Source: a virus. Taken from it: a DNA stretch of 51,234 nucleotides. Shown here piece after piece: positions 41,689-48,067 of this stretch (within the stretch, counting starts at the first letter, position 1; each line of letters starts with the position of its first letter). The notes beneath the pieces are model-generated. The model had not been told where the DNA came from and made no database searches. It saw nothing but the letters and a program-made list of their open reading frames with translations. Made by a program: the position numbers and the translations under genes. The stretch lies in IMG/VR virus record IMGVR_UViG_3300049433_000104, positions 1-51,234 of that record, one strand, 5' to 3'.

Positions 41689-42764
41689 GCCGCCTTCCCC
41701 GTAAATTCGAGTTCATCGCCCCAGCTGATCCAGCCTGGACGCGGCCGGCGCGCCTGCAGCTCGAGATACGGCCCTTCGGTAAGCCGCTCGATCCGCTCCA
41801 GTGCTTCGTCGGGTTTGCGGGAATGCTCCATCACCGGCGCGATGATCAGCTGCCGCACGTCGGCATAAAGCCGTTTCGGCTTGCCCTTGGTCGCCATCCA
41901 ACAATCTTCTGGATTAGCGCGCGTCCAGAAGCCCTGGCCCATGTGCCATCCTTCGCCGGAAGGATTTTGCTTCACCCATGTGAACGCAGTGGTCACATGT
42001 CGCAAACCGTAATGCGCCAAAAGATCGAGCGCATCCTGCGGACACCAGTCGACCATCCACATGTAAAAAGCCGCGTCGTCGTCCAGCAGTTCGCCGACAG
42101 GAAGGTTCTTTATTTTGGCCACCTCTTCCGTCTTGTAATGAATGTTGGCGCTTCGGCCGTCGCCGAGCGGCGAGCGCGTCAGAAACTTCCACTGCGGATC
42201 GGACGACGCAGACTTGGCGCGAAACCCGGACAGGGCGAGCCGCCCGAGATCTTCAACGGTGCCGCCGTTCATCGTGCGCGCGGCGTGATCGTCACGGCGC
42301 TGCTGCTGCTGAGCGAATTTTCCCGCCTGGTCGACCGGATCGACCACGATCGACTTGCCTGCGGCCATCTTCGTTCGCATGCCGGCGATCGCAGCTTCAA
42401 ACCCATCCGGCTGCATTGCCGCCGCCTGCTGCGCTTTCGCTGACAGCTTCCTATCGACGCCGATGTCTTTCAACGTGGCAGGCGGCAATCCGCCGATCGT
42501 TTCGACCAGTGTTTTAGGTCTGCCTTTACCATCCTGCAGCAGGCCGGAAGCCCTTGCTTCCTGCAGCAACTCGCCCAACCGACGTTCGACGCGCATCTGA
42601 AATTCCGTCGCATCGGCCAGCAAGGCGCGATCGCGTATCTGGCGCGCGTGCAACTTGACGTGCTCGATTTCATCGCGGCTGGCCAGGACGCGGTCGACTC
42701 GAGTCGCCTGCAGGGCTTCCCCGAGCGCCACCAGCGCGCGATCGTATTGCGCCAGCAACATCAT
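41685..42764 (-). CDS. MT-A70-family methyltransferase homologue with altered catalytic motif
   Basis: 359 residues from MMLLAQYDRALVALGEAL; ATG 42764 overlaps the upstream stop as ATGA, preferred over ATG 42791. The N-terminal 150 residues are a helical DUF3102/ParB-associated-like region (ARQIRDRALLADATEFQMRV). The MT-A70 domain follows: HYKTEEVAKIKNLPVGELLD, AFYMWMVDWCPQDAL, FTWVKQNPSGEGWHMG and IIAPVMEHSRKPDEALERIE. Where adenine methyltransferases have DPPW, this protein has SSDPQWKF (189-192). The second proline shapes the active site, so activity may be lost or changed. An active enzyme would make N6-methyladenine. Confidence 0.82.
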   Translation of the reverse strand: MMLLAQYDRALVALGEALQATRVDRVLASRDEIEHVKLHARQIRDRALLADATEFQMRVERRLGELLQEARASGLLQDGKGRPKTLVETIGGLPPATLKDIGVDRKLSAKAQQAAAMQPDGFEAAIAGMRTKMAAGKSIVVDPVDQAGKFAQQQQRRDDHAARTMNGGTVEDLGRLALSGFRAKSASSDPQWKFLTRSPLGDGRSANIHYKTEEVAKIKNLPVGELLDDDAAFYMWMVDWCPQDALDLLAHYGLRHVTTAFTWVKQNPSGEGWHMGQGFWTRANPEDCWMATKGKPKRLYADVRQLIIAPVMEHSRKPDEALERIERLTEGPYLELQARRPRPGWISWGDELEFTGKAA

Positions 42765-43408
42765 GCGGAGATTTCGCTGGTCTCTCGGCACCGCCGCGGC
42801 CGCCGGAAAATACCGTGAGCGGTTGCAATCGCGCTGACATCACCAGGCTCGATCAACCAGTCAACTGCGATTTCTACATAAGGCGTACCCTCGGCAACCG
42901 CTGCCAGAATCGACGCAACGCCGCTCTCATCCAATTCCAAACGCCGCATGAGATGCGTTAAATCTTTTCGATAGGCCTTCTTACGCTCCTTGTTCTCCGG
43001 ACGCTGAGCGTAGGCCTTCTTACGCTCCTTGTTCTCCGGACGCTGAGCGTAGGCCTTCTTACGCTCCTTGTTCTCCGGACGCTGAGCGTAGGCCTTCTGA
43101 CGCTCCTTGTTCTCCGGACGCTGAGCGTAGGCCTTCTGACGCTCCTTGTTCTCCGGACGCTGAGCGTAGGCCTTCTGACGCTCCTTGTTCTCCGCGTACC
43201 AACGCTGAGCGTAGGCCTTCTTACGCTCCTTGTTCTCCGGACGCTGAGCGTAGGCCTTCTGACGCTCCTTGTTCTCCGGACGCTGAGCGTAGGCCTTCTT
43301 ACGCTCCTTGTTCTCCGGACGCTGAGCGTAGGCCTTCTTACGCTCCTTGTTCTCCGCGTACCAACGCTGAGCGTAGGCCTTCTTACGCTCCTTGTCTTTA
43401 TACGGCAT
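42761..43408 (-). CDS. Tandem 13-residue repeat protein
   Basis: 215 residues from MPYKDKERKKAYAQRW, with GGGGGAG seven bases before ATG 43408. Residues 9-142 are ten in-frame copies of K/Q-KAYAQRPENKER; two copies carry WYAENKER in place of PENKER (15 residues). The repeats are charged and helix-prone with no cysteines. A non-repeat end follows: KDLTHLMRRLELDESGVASI and TPYVEIAVDWLIEPGD. The MPYKD-KE-KAY-R start occurs in short phage proteins near HNH genes, but here one unit has been amplified. Function is unknown; nucleic-acid or protein binding through the basic helix is a guess. Confidence 0.75.
   Translation of the reverse strand: MPYKDKERKKAYAQRWYAENKERKKAYAQRPENKERKKAYAQRPENKERQKAYAQRPENKERKKAYAQRWYAENKERQKAYAQRPENKERQKAYAQRPENKERQKAYAQRPENKERKKAYAQRPENKERKKAYAQRPENKERKKAYRKDLTHLMRRLELDESGVASILAAVAEGTPYVEIAVDWLIEPGDVSAIATAHGIFRRPRRCRETSEISA
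42983..43384. repeat. Ten tandem coding repeats (eight of 39 bp, two of 45 bp)
   Basis: On the + strand the unit begins TAGGCCTTCT and contains ACGCTCCTTGTTCTC. Starts at 42972, 43011, 43050, 43089, 43128 and 43167 show the exact 39-bp period. Units are nearly identical at DNA level, differing mainly at one codon (Lys/Gln) and the two 6-bp insertions, which points to recent expansion by slippage or recombination. Confidence 0.95.
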
Positions 43409-43664
43409 GGCCACTCCCCCTGTTCTCTCGGATGAAGGCACAGGCGAGCTGATAGCCGGGGATGCTCAAGGCGAAGAACGGACCCTCGAGCGACGGCGCG
43501 TCACACGCCTGCCGGTACCAGACCTCGACGACGCCGCGGCGCCGCAGTTCTTTGACGTCGCCGCGCTGGCGCGCGGCGAGCGTTACGCGCCCGCTTGCGC
43601 CGGCACGTAAGAGCGCGATCTCGTAGCGGTTCAGACGACGGCGACGGGCGGAACCACCGTTCAC
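43398..43664 (-). CDS. Hypothetical basic early protein
   Basis: 88 residues, arginine-rich. YEIALLRAGASGRVTLAARQ and GDVKELRRRGVVEVWY suggest a small winged-helix-like fold, but no family can be named. Its start overlaps the Gp37/Gp68-type stop (ATGA) and its end overlaps the repeat-protein start by 11 bp. Confidence 0.6.
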   Translation of the reverse strand: MNGGSARRRRLNRYEIALLRAGASGRVTLAARQRGDVKELRRRGVVEVWYRQACDAPSLEGPFFALSIPGYQLACAFIRENRGSGHAV

Positions 43665-44812
43665 GACAGCACCCCCGGCATGCCGTTGTGTTCGACGCCG
43701 TCCAAGTGCCTGCCCGCTTGCTTTTTGCCGACACGGTACAGGTCCGGTTCATCGTCGATATGGCCATCGGTGTTGGCGAGGTTTTCGCGGTCGAAAAACC
43801 ACTTCTCTCCAAACCAGTCGGCCGTCGCGACAATGCCGCGAGTTCGCTCCACATTTTCTCCGGGCGTCCAGATGCCCCACTGCTTGAAGAAAAACGCCGT
43901 GCCTGACTCGTGGCAGTCATCGCGAACGTCCCGCACCCAATCCGGATGCAATGGACGCGCTTTCTTGCCGCTCTCGCCGCCGACGATTACCCAATCGAGC
44001 TTGGTGACGCCGTCAGACTCGTTGCTGTAGGCTGAAGCCGAATCGCTGTTTTCAATCCACGCTTCGGCGGTCAGCGCATTCCAGCGTACATCGCAATCTT
44101 CATCACGATAGCGAATAGCCTTCAGGTCTATCGGTGCAAGCATGGGTTCTAGTGAAACGCCGCGCACCGCCGCCGGCGTCCGCAGGATCTCCGGAACGAA
44201 CTGGTCGGCATCTTTTTGTTCGCTGCAGGATGTCAGCAGCCAAACGTTCGGAAGCGGAAAATCGACATCCTCGATCGCGCCGGCCGCGCATGGCGAGTCG
44301 GTGACATCGGCCGCCGCTTGTCCCCAACGGCGCGCGAAGTCAGCATCGGAGCCGTGATAGCACCGCTGCATTTCTTCGAAATAAGCCCGCTGCCGCGCAG
44401 GACGCTTCGTCAGGATGATGAACGTATGCTGCGGACATAACGCCGCGACCGCGACAATCTTGTCCAGCCATTCATCCGACACCCACGCGCCGAACAGATC
44501 GGTCATTGAGCAGACAAAAATCCGTGTCGGCTTGCGCCACTTTAGCGGCGCGCGAAGCGTGGCTTCGTCCAGCTCAATTTCGACCTTGGCGCGGTTTCCG
44601 GGCTTGTAGGCAAGCCCGGTGCCACCGCGAGCCTGCGTCTTGTTCTGGCCTTCGGCGTAGCAGAGCTTGCAGCCCTCGTGAACATGTTCACAATGCCACC
44701 CGCGAACGCGAACCCGTTGACCGTCTTTGACAGTCCACCGATAGGCGCGGATCGGATTCCAGCTTTTACCTTTCGAACCGTCCGGATTGCGGGTCCACTC
44801 GATCGTCGTCAT
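43661..44812 (-). CDS. Phage Gp37/Gp68 family (DUF5131) protein
   Basis: 383 residues. IEWTRNPDGSKGKSWNPIRA, HCEHVHEGCKLCYAEGQ, RIFVCSMTDLFGAWVSDEWL, FIILTKRPAR, VWLLTSCSEQ and LDWVIVGGESGKKARPLHPD are the ordered blocks of the Gp37/Gp68 (DUF5131) family. The CxxC near the N-terminus and the TIM-barrel-like layout resemble radical-SAM proteins. The family is widespread in phages and has no settled function. The clustered cysteines are compatible with an iron-sulfur cluster. Confidence 0.88.
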   Translation of the reverse strand: MTTIEWTRNPDGSKGKSWNPIRAYRWTVKDGQRVRVRGWHCEHVHEGCKLCYAEGQNKTQARGGTGLAYKPGNRAKVEIELDEATLRAPLKWRKPTRIFVCSMTDLFGAWVSDEWLDKIVAVAALCPQHTFIILTKRPARQRAYFEEMQRCYHGSDADFARRWGQAAADVTDSPCAAGAIEDVDFPLPNVWLLTSCSEQKDADQFVPEILRTPAAVRGVSLEPMLAPIDLKAIRYRDEDCDVRWNALTAEAWIENSDSASAYSNESDGVTKLDWVIVGGESGKKARPLHPDWVRDVRDDCHESGTAFFFKQWGIWTPGENVERTRGIVATADWFGEKWFFDRENLANTDGHIDDEPDLYRVGKKQAGRHLDGVEHNGMPGVLS

Positions 44813-44994
44813 AGTGCCCTCGCCGCGCGCAGCACTTCATCACGCCGGCGCTCGATCAGCAGCGGGCAGTTTTCGCAGGCTTCGGTAAAACGTGTGCCGC
44901 ACTGTTCGAGGGCGCCGCCCGTCCAGTGCATTTGTCCGCAGCATTGATCGAACTCGGCCATCGGCATCGGCCTGGCATCCGTTGCTGACTTCAT
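44809..44994 (-). CDS. Small cysteine-rich protein
   Basis: 61 residues from MKSATDARPMPMAEFDQCCG. The cysteines at QCCG, EQCG and ACENC suggest a zinc-binding knuckle. Both ends overlap neighbours as ATGA. A longer frame to 45084 runs back into the upstream gene and is not preferred. Confidence 0.62.
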   Translation of the reverse strand: MKSATDARPMPMAEFDQCCGQMHWTGGALEQCGTRFTEACENCPLLIERRRDEVLRAARAL

Positions 44995-45311
44995 CCTTCG
45001 GCCCTCGCTTTTTTCTCGTTTTGAAGCGCGACATAGGCTTCGGCCCGAAGGATCGGCAGCACGGCGCCAGCCAGGATCAGCCATTGCGATCCGGCGTAAC
45101 GATCACTGTCGCGGAATTCCTCGATCGCCACCGTCATGATCAGCGCCGCCCGCGTGGTGCGGATATTTTCGGCAGGCAGAGCGTCGGCATATCGAACTTC
45201 GACCGCGATCGCGTTCAGCCGCTCATACCAATCATGGTTGCCGTTCGGCCGCGTGATCACGCCTTCGGCAAAGACGATCAGTTCGGTAAGGGTTGACGAA
45301 ATTGGTCTCAT
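44991..45311 (-). CDS. Hypothetical early protein
   Basis: 106 residues from MRPISSTLTELIVFAEGVIT. TAIAVEVRYADALPAEN-like helices and SQWLILAGAVLPILRAEAYV suggest a compact helical protein. No family is recognised. ATGA overlaps at both ends; the longer frame to 45479 lies inside the preceding gene. Confidence 0.6.
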   Translation of the reverse strand: MRPISSTLTELIVFAEGVITRPNGNHDWYERLNAIAVEVRYADALPAENIRTTRAALIMTVAIEEFRDSDRYAGSQWLILAGAVLPILRAEAYVALQNEKKARAEG

Positions 45312-45643
45312 GTTCGCTGCGCTCCGCTGGTTGCGAGTTCGGTGGACTCGTGACGCAACAAGGGAACGAATGCCTTCATGACAGCGCGCCACCGGCGGGC
45401 GCGTTTGCCGGTCGAGATCGCGGTGCGCATCATTGCGACCACCATCAACCGCGTCGGATCGGCGATCGCGTTGCAGCACGGATCGTGGCCGATCATCTGC
45501 AGCTCTAAGAGAATGCGTTCCGCTTCATGTCCAAGCTTCGCGCCGTCACTGCGGCCGTCGAGATAGCTTGTCGAAGCGGCGACGGCTTGCGCGGCGAGCA
45601 GGTTCGCAACTTCGGGCGCAGTAAAGTCCTTATGCTGCGGCAT
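45308..45643 (-). CDS. Hypothetical early protein
   Basis: 111 residues from MPQHKDFTAPEVANLLAAQA. It is mainly helical (ERILLELQMIGHDPCCNAIA, then RLMVVAMMRTAISTGKRARR) with a basic C-terminus. The start overlaps the end of the membrane-protein gene (45630) by 14 bp. No family is recognised. Confidence 0.6.
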   Translation of the reverse strand: MPQHKDFTAPEVANLLAAQAVAASTSYLDGRSDGAKLGHEAERILLELQMIGHDPCCNAIADPTRLMVVAMMRTAISTGKRARRWRAVMKAFVPLLRHESTELATSGAQRT

Positions 45644-45953
45644 CGCCGCCACGCCAGAAATTGCGGATGGAGGCCAGCCACGAGGGCAGTATCGGCCGGC
45701 CTCCATCCGCGTCCGGTCGGAGGGCAAGTCCGGCGGAATGGTTTAAGGGTCTAGTGGCGAATGATCGGCGCAGAGGATCGCGCTCAAAATCGCGCAGCTG
45801 CGCATCTGTCAGGCGAGGCACATCGCCGAAGGGGTGAAAGAACGGATCAGCCTGCGGGATGCTACGACGCAGGCTGATCCTCACGGCGCACGCAATGCCA
45901 AGCGCCGTGAATGCGAGAAGAACGCCAACTGTGATTTTCAGCGCAACAATCAT
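45630..45953 (-). CDS. Small membrane protein
   Basis: 107 residues with one N-terminal transmembrane segment (VALKITVGVLLAFTALGIAC) followed by a basic patch (RISLRRS) and a soluble, proline-rich end. The orientation suggests a cytoplasmic C-terminus. Its start overlaps the stop of 45950-46351 as ATGA. As an early membrane protein it may take part in exclusion or host takeover; that is inference. Confidence 0.62.
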   Translation of the reverse strand: MIVALKITVGVLLAFTALGIACAVRISLRRSIPQADPFFHPFGDVPRLTDAQLRDFERDPLRRSFATRPLNHSAGLALRPDADGGRPILPSWLASIRNFWRGGDAAA

Positions 45954-46351
45954 TCAGCGATCTCCAGTTGGAGCGCTTCGATTGCGCGCTGGCTTTCGAC
46001 CAGCTGTTTACGAGCCTTGTTGACATCGAGCTGCCGACGATACCGGACGATCCAATCTTCCTTGCTGCCGGCGACGACAACGAACAGCACGTCACGGCCG
46101 AACCGGGACCGCAGAAGCTTGACCAACTGTTTGCTATTTTCGACCCTGTCGCCGGACAGCAGTTTTTGACAGTTGCCAAGCGGCTCATCGATCAGGATCG
46201 CCAAGTGCTGCGCGGCCTTCTTCGTCGGCAGCAAGCTCTTCACTTTTTGCATGACCGGGGAAATCTGATTCCTATTCCGGAAATTCGGTTTCCGGGTTTG
46301 GGAACGCGCAGATTTGGTTGCACTGGCGCGAGTTGCTAGTTTCCCGTGCAT
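45950..46351 (-). CDS. Putative DNA-binding early regulator
   Basis: 133 residues from MHGKLATRASATKSARSQTR. The core PTKKAAQHLAILIDEPLGNC and QKLLSGDRVENSKQLVKLLR resembles the KTA-x-L helix-turn-helix of small Bradyrhizobium phage regulators. The C-terminal QLVESQRAIEALQLEIAE is coiled-coil-like. As second gene after the Cro-like protein it sits where lambda-type phages encode CII-like regulators. ATG 46252 (MQKVKSLLP) is an alternative start. Confidence 0.55.
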   Translation of the reverse strand: MHGKLATRASATKSARSQTRKPNFRNRNQISPVMQKVKSLLPTKKAAQHLAILIDEPLGNCQKLLSGDRVENSKQLVKLLRSRFGRDVLFVVVAGSKEDWIVRYRRQLDVNKARKQLVESQRAIEALQLEIAE

Positions 46352-46557
46352 GTCCCGGTCCCCTGCATTTGTTCGCCGTGAGCTTGGAAAATCGCCTGGA
46401 CTTCGCGGGTCAGGGCCATGCGCCCCGGTCCACGGCTTGGCGGCCCTTCGGTTTCCCACCGATGCGCCGTGCTTTGATCGACACCGAAGCGCGCCCCAAA
46501 CGCCGACTGGCTTTCACCGGTCAGTTCGCGCGCCCGACGAATCATTTGTGCGTCCAT
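46336..46557 (-). CDS. Cro-like XRE-family regulator
   Basis: 73 residues. IRRARELTGESQSAFGARFG then VDQSTAHRWETEG is a canonical XRE helix-turn-helix, followed by a short tail, the size expected for Cro. It is the first gene of the leftward early operon, transcribed away from the CI-like gene from a promoter covered by operators O1 to O3. No Shine-Dalgarno precedes ATG 46557. The -10 hexamer ends 7 bases before it, so the transcript is probably leaderless. Confidence 0.82.
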   Translation of the reverse strand: MDAQMIRRARELTGESQSAFGARFGVDQSTAHRWETEGPPSRGPGRMALTREVQAIFQAHGEQMQGTGTCTGN

Positions 46558-46563
46558 GACCGA

Positions 46564-46591
46564 ACTATGCGCAACGCATAGTGATGGTCAA
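46564..46591 (-). promoter_or_regulatory. Leftward early promoter
   Basis: Minus-strand TTGACC (46591-46586) and CATAGT (46569-46564), spaced 16 bp, match sigma70 boxes. Operator O1 covers the -10 and spacer. The predicted start lies at or next to the Cro ATG. Confidence 0.65.
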
Positions 46592-46625
46592 TGCCTAACG
46601 CATACTATCCCTATGCATATTGCAT
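46567..46625. promoter_or_regulatory. Operators O1, O2 and O3 (Cro/CI side)
   Basis: Three 13-bp sites fit ATGCG-N3-CGCAT. O1 is ATGCGCAACGCAT (46567-46579, perfect arms). O2 is ATGCCTAACGCAT (46591-46603, one mismatch). O3 is ATGCATATTGCAT (46613-46625, a palindrome with the variant arm ATGCA). Centres are 24 and 22 bp apart, about two helical turns. O3 abuts the CI-like start, allowing autoregulation. Confidence 0.7.
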
Positions 46626-46627
46626 TT

Positions 46628-47242
46628 ATGACGGAACCTCACGAACGACTGCAAAAGGCCCGCGAAGAAGCGGGATATGCCGATGCAACCGCCGCGGCCG
46701 AAGCCATGGGGGTAAAGCTTCCCACCTATTGGGGACATGAGAACGGCAACCGCGGCCTAGCGCGAAGCGCCAGCCGGTACGCCGCTTTCTTTCACGTCTC
46801 GCTTGATTGGCTGTTGACCGGAAAGGGAACGCCGCGACGTACCAAATCGCCGGCAGAGAAACATGCCAGCGTGCCCCTGGTCGGCTATGTTGGTGCGGGT
46901 GCGGCCGCCAACTTTTTTTCGCAAGACAGCGGACATCTGGACGAAGTTCCGGCACCAGGAGGATCTTCGGAAGCAACCGTGGCCGTCGAAATTAGAGGTG
47001 ACAGTCTCGGGTCATTTTTCGATCGCTGGCTGGTCTTTTATGACGATGTCCGTCGACCAGTCACGTCCGATCTGCTGAACAAGTTATGCGTCGTCGGACT
47101 TGATGATGGGCGAATTCTGATCAAGAAAATACAACGCAGCAAAACGCGCGGGCACTACCATTTGTTGTCGCAGACCGAAGAACCTATCTTCGACGTTGCA
47201 ATTGATTGGGCGGCACTGGTGAAAAGCATGGTTCCCCGGTGA
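46628..47242 (+). CDS. CI-like repressor (XRE plus S24/LexA-type C-terminal domain)
   Basis: 204 residues from MTEPHERLQKAREEAGYADA. The helix-turn-helix is DATAAAEAMGVKLPTYWGHE, with the SLDWLLTGKG that ends the XRE domain of many repressors. The C-terminal domain has VPLVGYVGAGA (Ala-Gly cleavage region), the nucleophile in EIRGDSLG (Ser126) and a lysine in RILIKKI (Lys166/167). LexA/CI-type self-cleavage under RecA is therefore expected, making the prophage SOS-inducible. The start overlaps O3 and there is no Shine-Dalgarno, so a leaderless transcript is likely. Earlier in-frame ATGs (46556, 46613) are less likely. Confidence 0.85.
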   Translation: MTEPHERLQKAREEAGYADATAAAEAMGVKLPTYWGHENGNRGLARSASRYAAFFHVSLDWLLTGKGTPRRTKSPAEKHASVPLVGYVGAGAAANFFSQDSGHLDEVPAPGGSSEATVAVEIRGDSLGSFFDRWLVFYDDVRRPVTSDLLNKLCVVGLDDGRILIKKIQRSKTRGHYHLLSQTEEPIFDVAIDWAALVKSMVPR

Positions 47243-47248
47243 CTTAGT

Positions 47249-47302
47249 GTGCGAAACGCATATCCCATGCGTTTCGAATTGACTTAACTATGCGTTACGA
47301 AT
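47249..47302. promoter_or_regulatory. Operators O4, O5 and O6 (right side of repressor)
   Basis: Three 13-bp sites of the same family follow the repressor gene: GTGCGAAACGCAT (47249-47261), ATGCGTTTCGAAT (47267-47279) and ATGCGTTACGAAT (47290-47302). Each differs from ATGCG-N3-CGCAT at one arm base. O4 and O5 together form a perfect 10-bp inverted repeat (47252-47261, 47267-47276). O6 lies inside the spacer of the rightward promoter. Confidence 0.68.
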
Positions 47303-47307
47303 AGTTT
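47279..47307 (+). promoter_or_regulatory. Rightward early promoter
   Basis: TTGACT (47279-47284) is a good -35 box. The -10 is ATAGTT/TAGTTT (47301-47307) at 16-17 bp. Operator O6 occupies the spacer, so the repressor should block it. It reads into the three small genes before the integrase. Confidence 0.6.
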
Positions 47308-47330
47308 TCTCCCGTCGAAAACACGGGAGA
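47308..47330 (+). promoter_or_regulatory. Hairpin over the ribosome-binding site of the first rightward gene
   Basis: TCTCCCGT (47308-47315) pairs perfectly with ACGGGAGA (47323-47330), with a 7-nt loop. The right arm contains the GGGAGA Shine-Dalgarno for ATG 47336. It could lower translation, or bind an early regulator. Confidence 0.5.
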
Positions 47331-47335
47331 GATTC

Positions 47336-47623
47336 ATGCGCCGTTCCAGCTGCAACCGCCTGCCTGGCATTCGCTTCCACGCCCTGCCGGCGAACGCCAC
47401 CGTCCCGGCATTCATCGATAGCGCGCTGATCAAGCCCCGCGCCAGCCTGCAGGGACAAACCGCAACCCGCCAGATGGCCGACGATATGCGTCAGGCCGGC
47501 CACCGCGAAGGCGGCGTCACGCGCGACGATCTCAGCCGCATGGGCTGGACGCCGATGCAGATCGACACTCACGCCGCGGCCGCCAACATTCAGGCGCAGG
47601 CGATGTCCGGACTGACACTGTGA
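47336..47623 (+). CDS. Hypothetical rightward early protein
   Basis: 95 residues, MRRSSCNRLPGIRFHALPAN, with a GGGAGA Shine-Dalgarno. The product is basic with helical QGQTATRQMADDMRQAG. No family is recognised. It is the first gene transcribed from the operator-covered rightward promoter and overlaps the next start by 4 bp. Confidence 0.7.
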   Translation: MRRSSCNRLPGIRFHALPANATVPAFIDSALIKPRASLQGQTATRQMADDMRQAGHREGGVTRDDLSRMGWTPMQIDTHAAAANIQAQAMSGLTL

Positions 47624-47865
47624 TGAATCGGCGCGGTCACTTGCGTTTGTTGGACGGCCCGCTGGTCGACACGCAATCCGAACGCGACTCGTTGGTCGAG
47701 TCCATGGCCAACGATCTAGTTCACGCCGGCACCGCGAACGACGAAGCCGCCGCCATCCGATCGCTACGAAAACGCAGTTACGCGCCGGCCGACATCGTGA
47801 CGCTGGTCGACGACGCGCGCAACCTTGCACTTTGCGGAATCGTGTCCGCCGAAATGAGCAGCTGA
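47620..47865 (+). CDS. Hypothetical rightward early protein
   Basis: 81 residues from MMNRRGHLRLLDGPLVDTQS, with helices EAAAIRSLRKRSYAPADIV and TLVDDARNLALCGIVSAE. No family is recognised. The ATG overlaps the upstream stop (ATGA). Confidence 0.68.
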   Translation: MMNRRGHLRLLDGPLVDTQSERDSLVESMANDLVHAGTANDEAAAIRSLRKRSYAPADIVTLVDDARNLALCGIVSAEMSS

Positions 47866-47866
47866 C

Positions 47867-48067
47867 ATGTCAGCGGCCGCGCCCCAAACGTTCACCGAAG
47901 AATGGCTGATCGGTGCGATCGGCCTGATCTCGGAAGTGATCGTCGAACATGGCGCGAAATACGGCCCTTGGCTTGATCTGCTGGAACGCGAGCTGGCCGA
48001 CATCAAGCGGCATGACGATCCGGTCAGCCGCGCCCGGCGCCACCTTGAACGACGGCCAGCTGCCTGA
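47867..48067 (+). CDS. Hypothetical small rightward early protein
   Basis: 66 residues from MSAAAPQTFTEEWLIGAIGL, acidic-helical then basic (DDPVSRARRHLERRPAA). It starts one base after the previous stop and its 3' end overlaps the convergent integrase by 44 bp. An excisionase could be this small, but no winged-helix pattern is evident. Confidence 0.6.
   Translation: MSAAAPQTFTEEWLIGAIGLISEVIVEHGAKYGPWLDLLERELADIKRHDDPVSRARRHLERRPAA

Noticed and set aside
42983-43384. Regular repeats resembling a CRISPR array
   Set aside because: The units are contiguous with no unique spacers and stay in frame within a coding gene.
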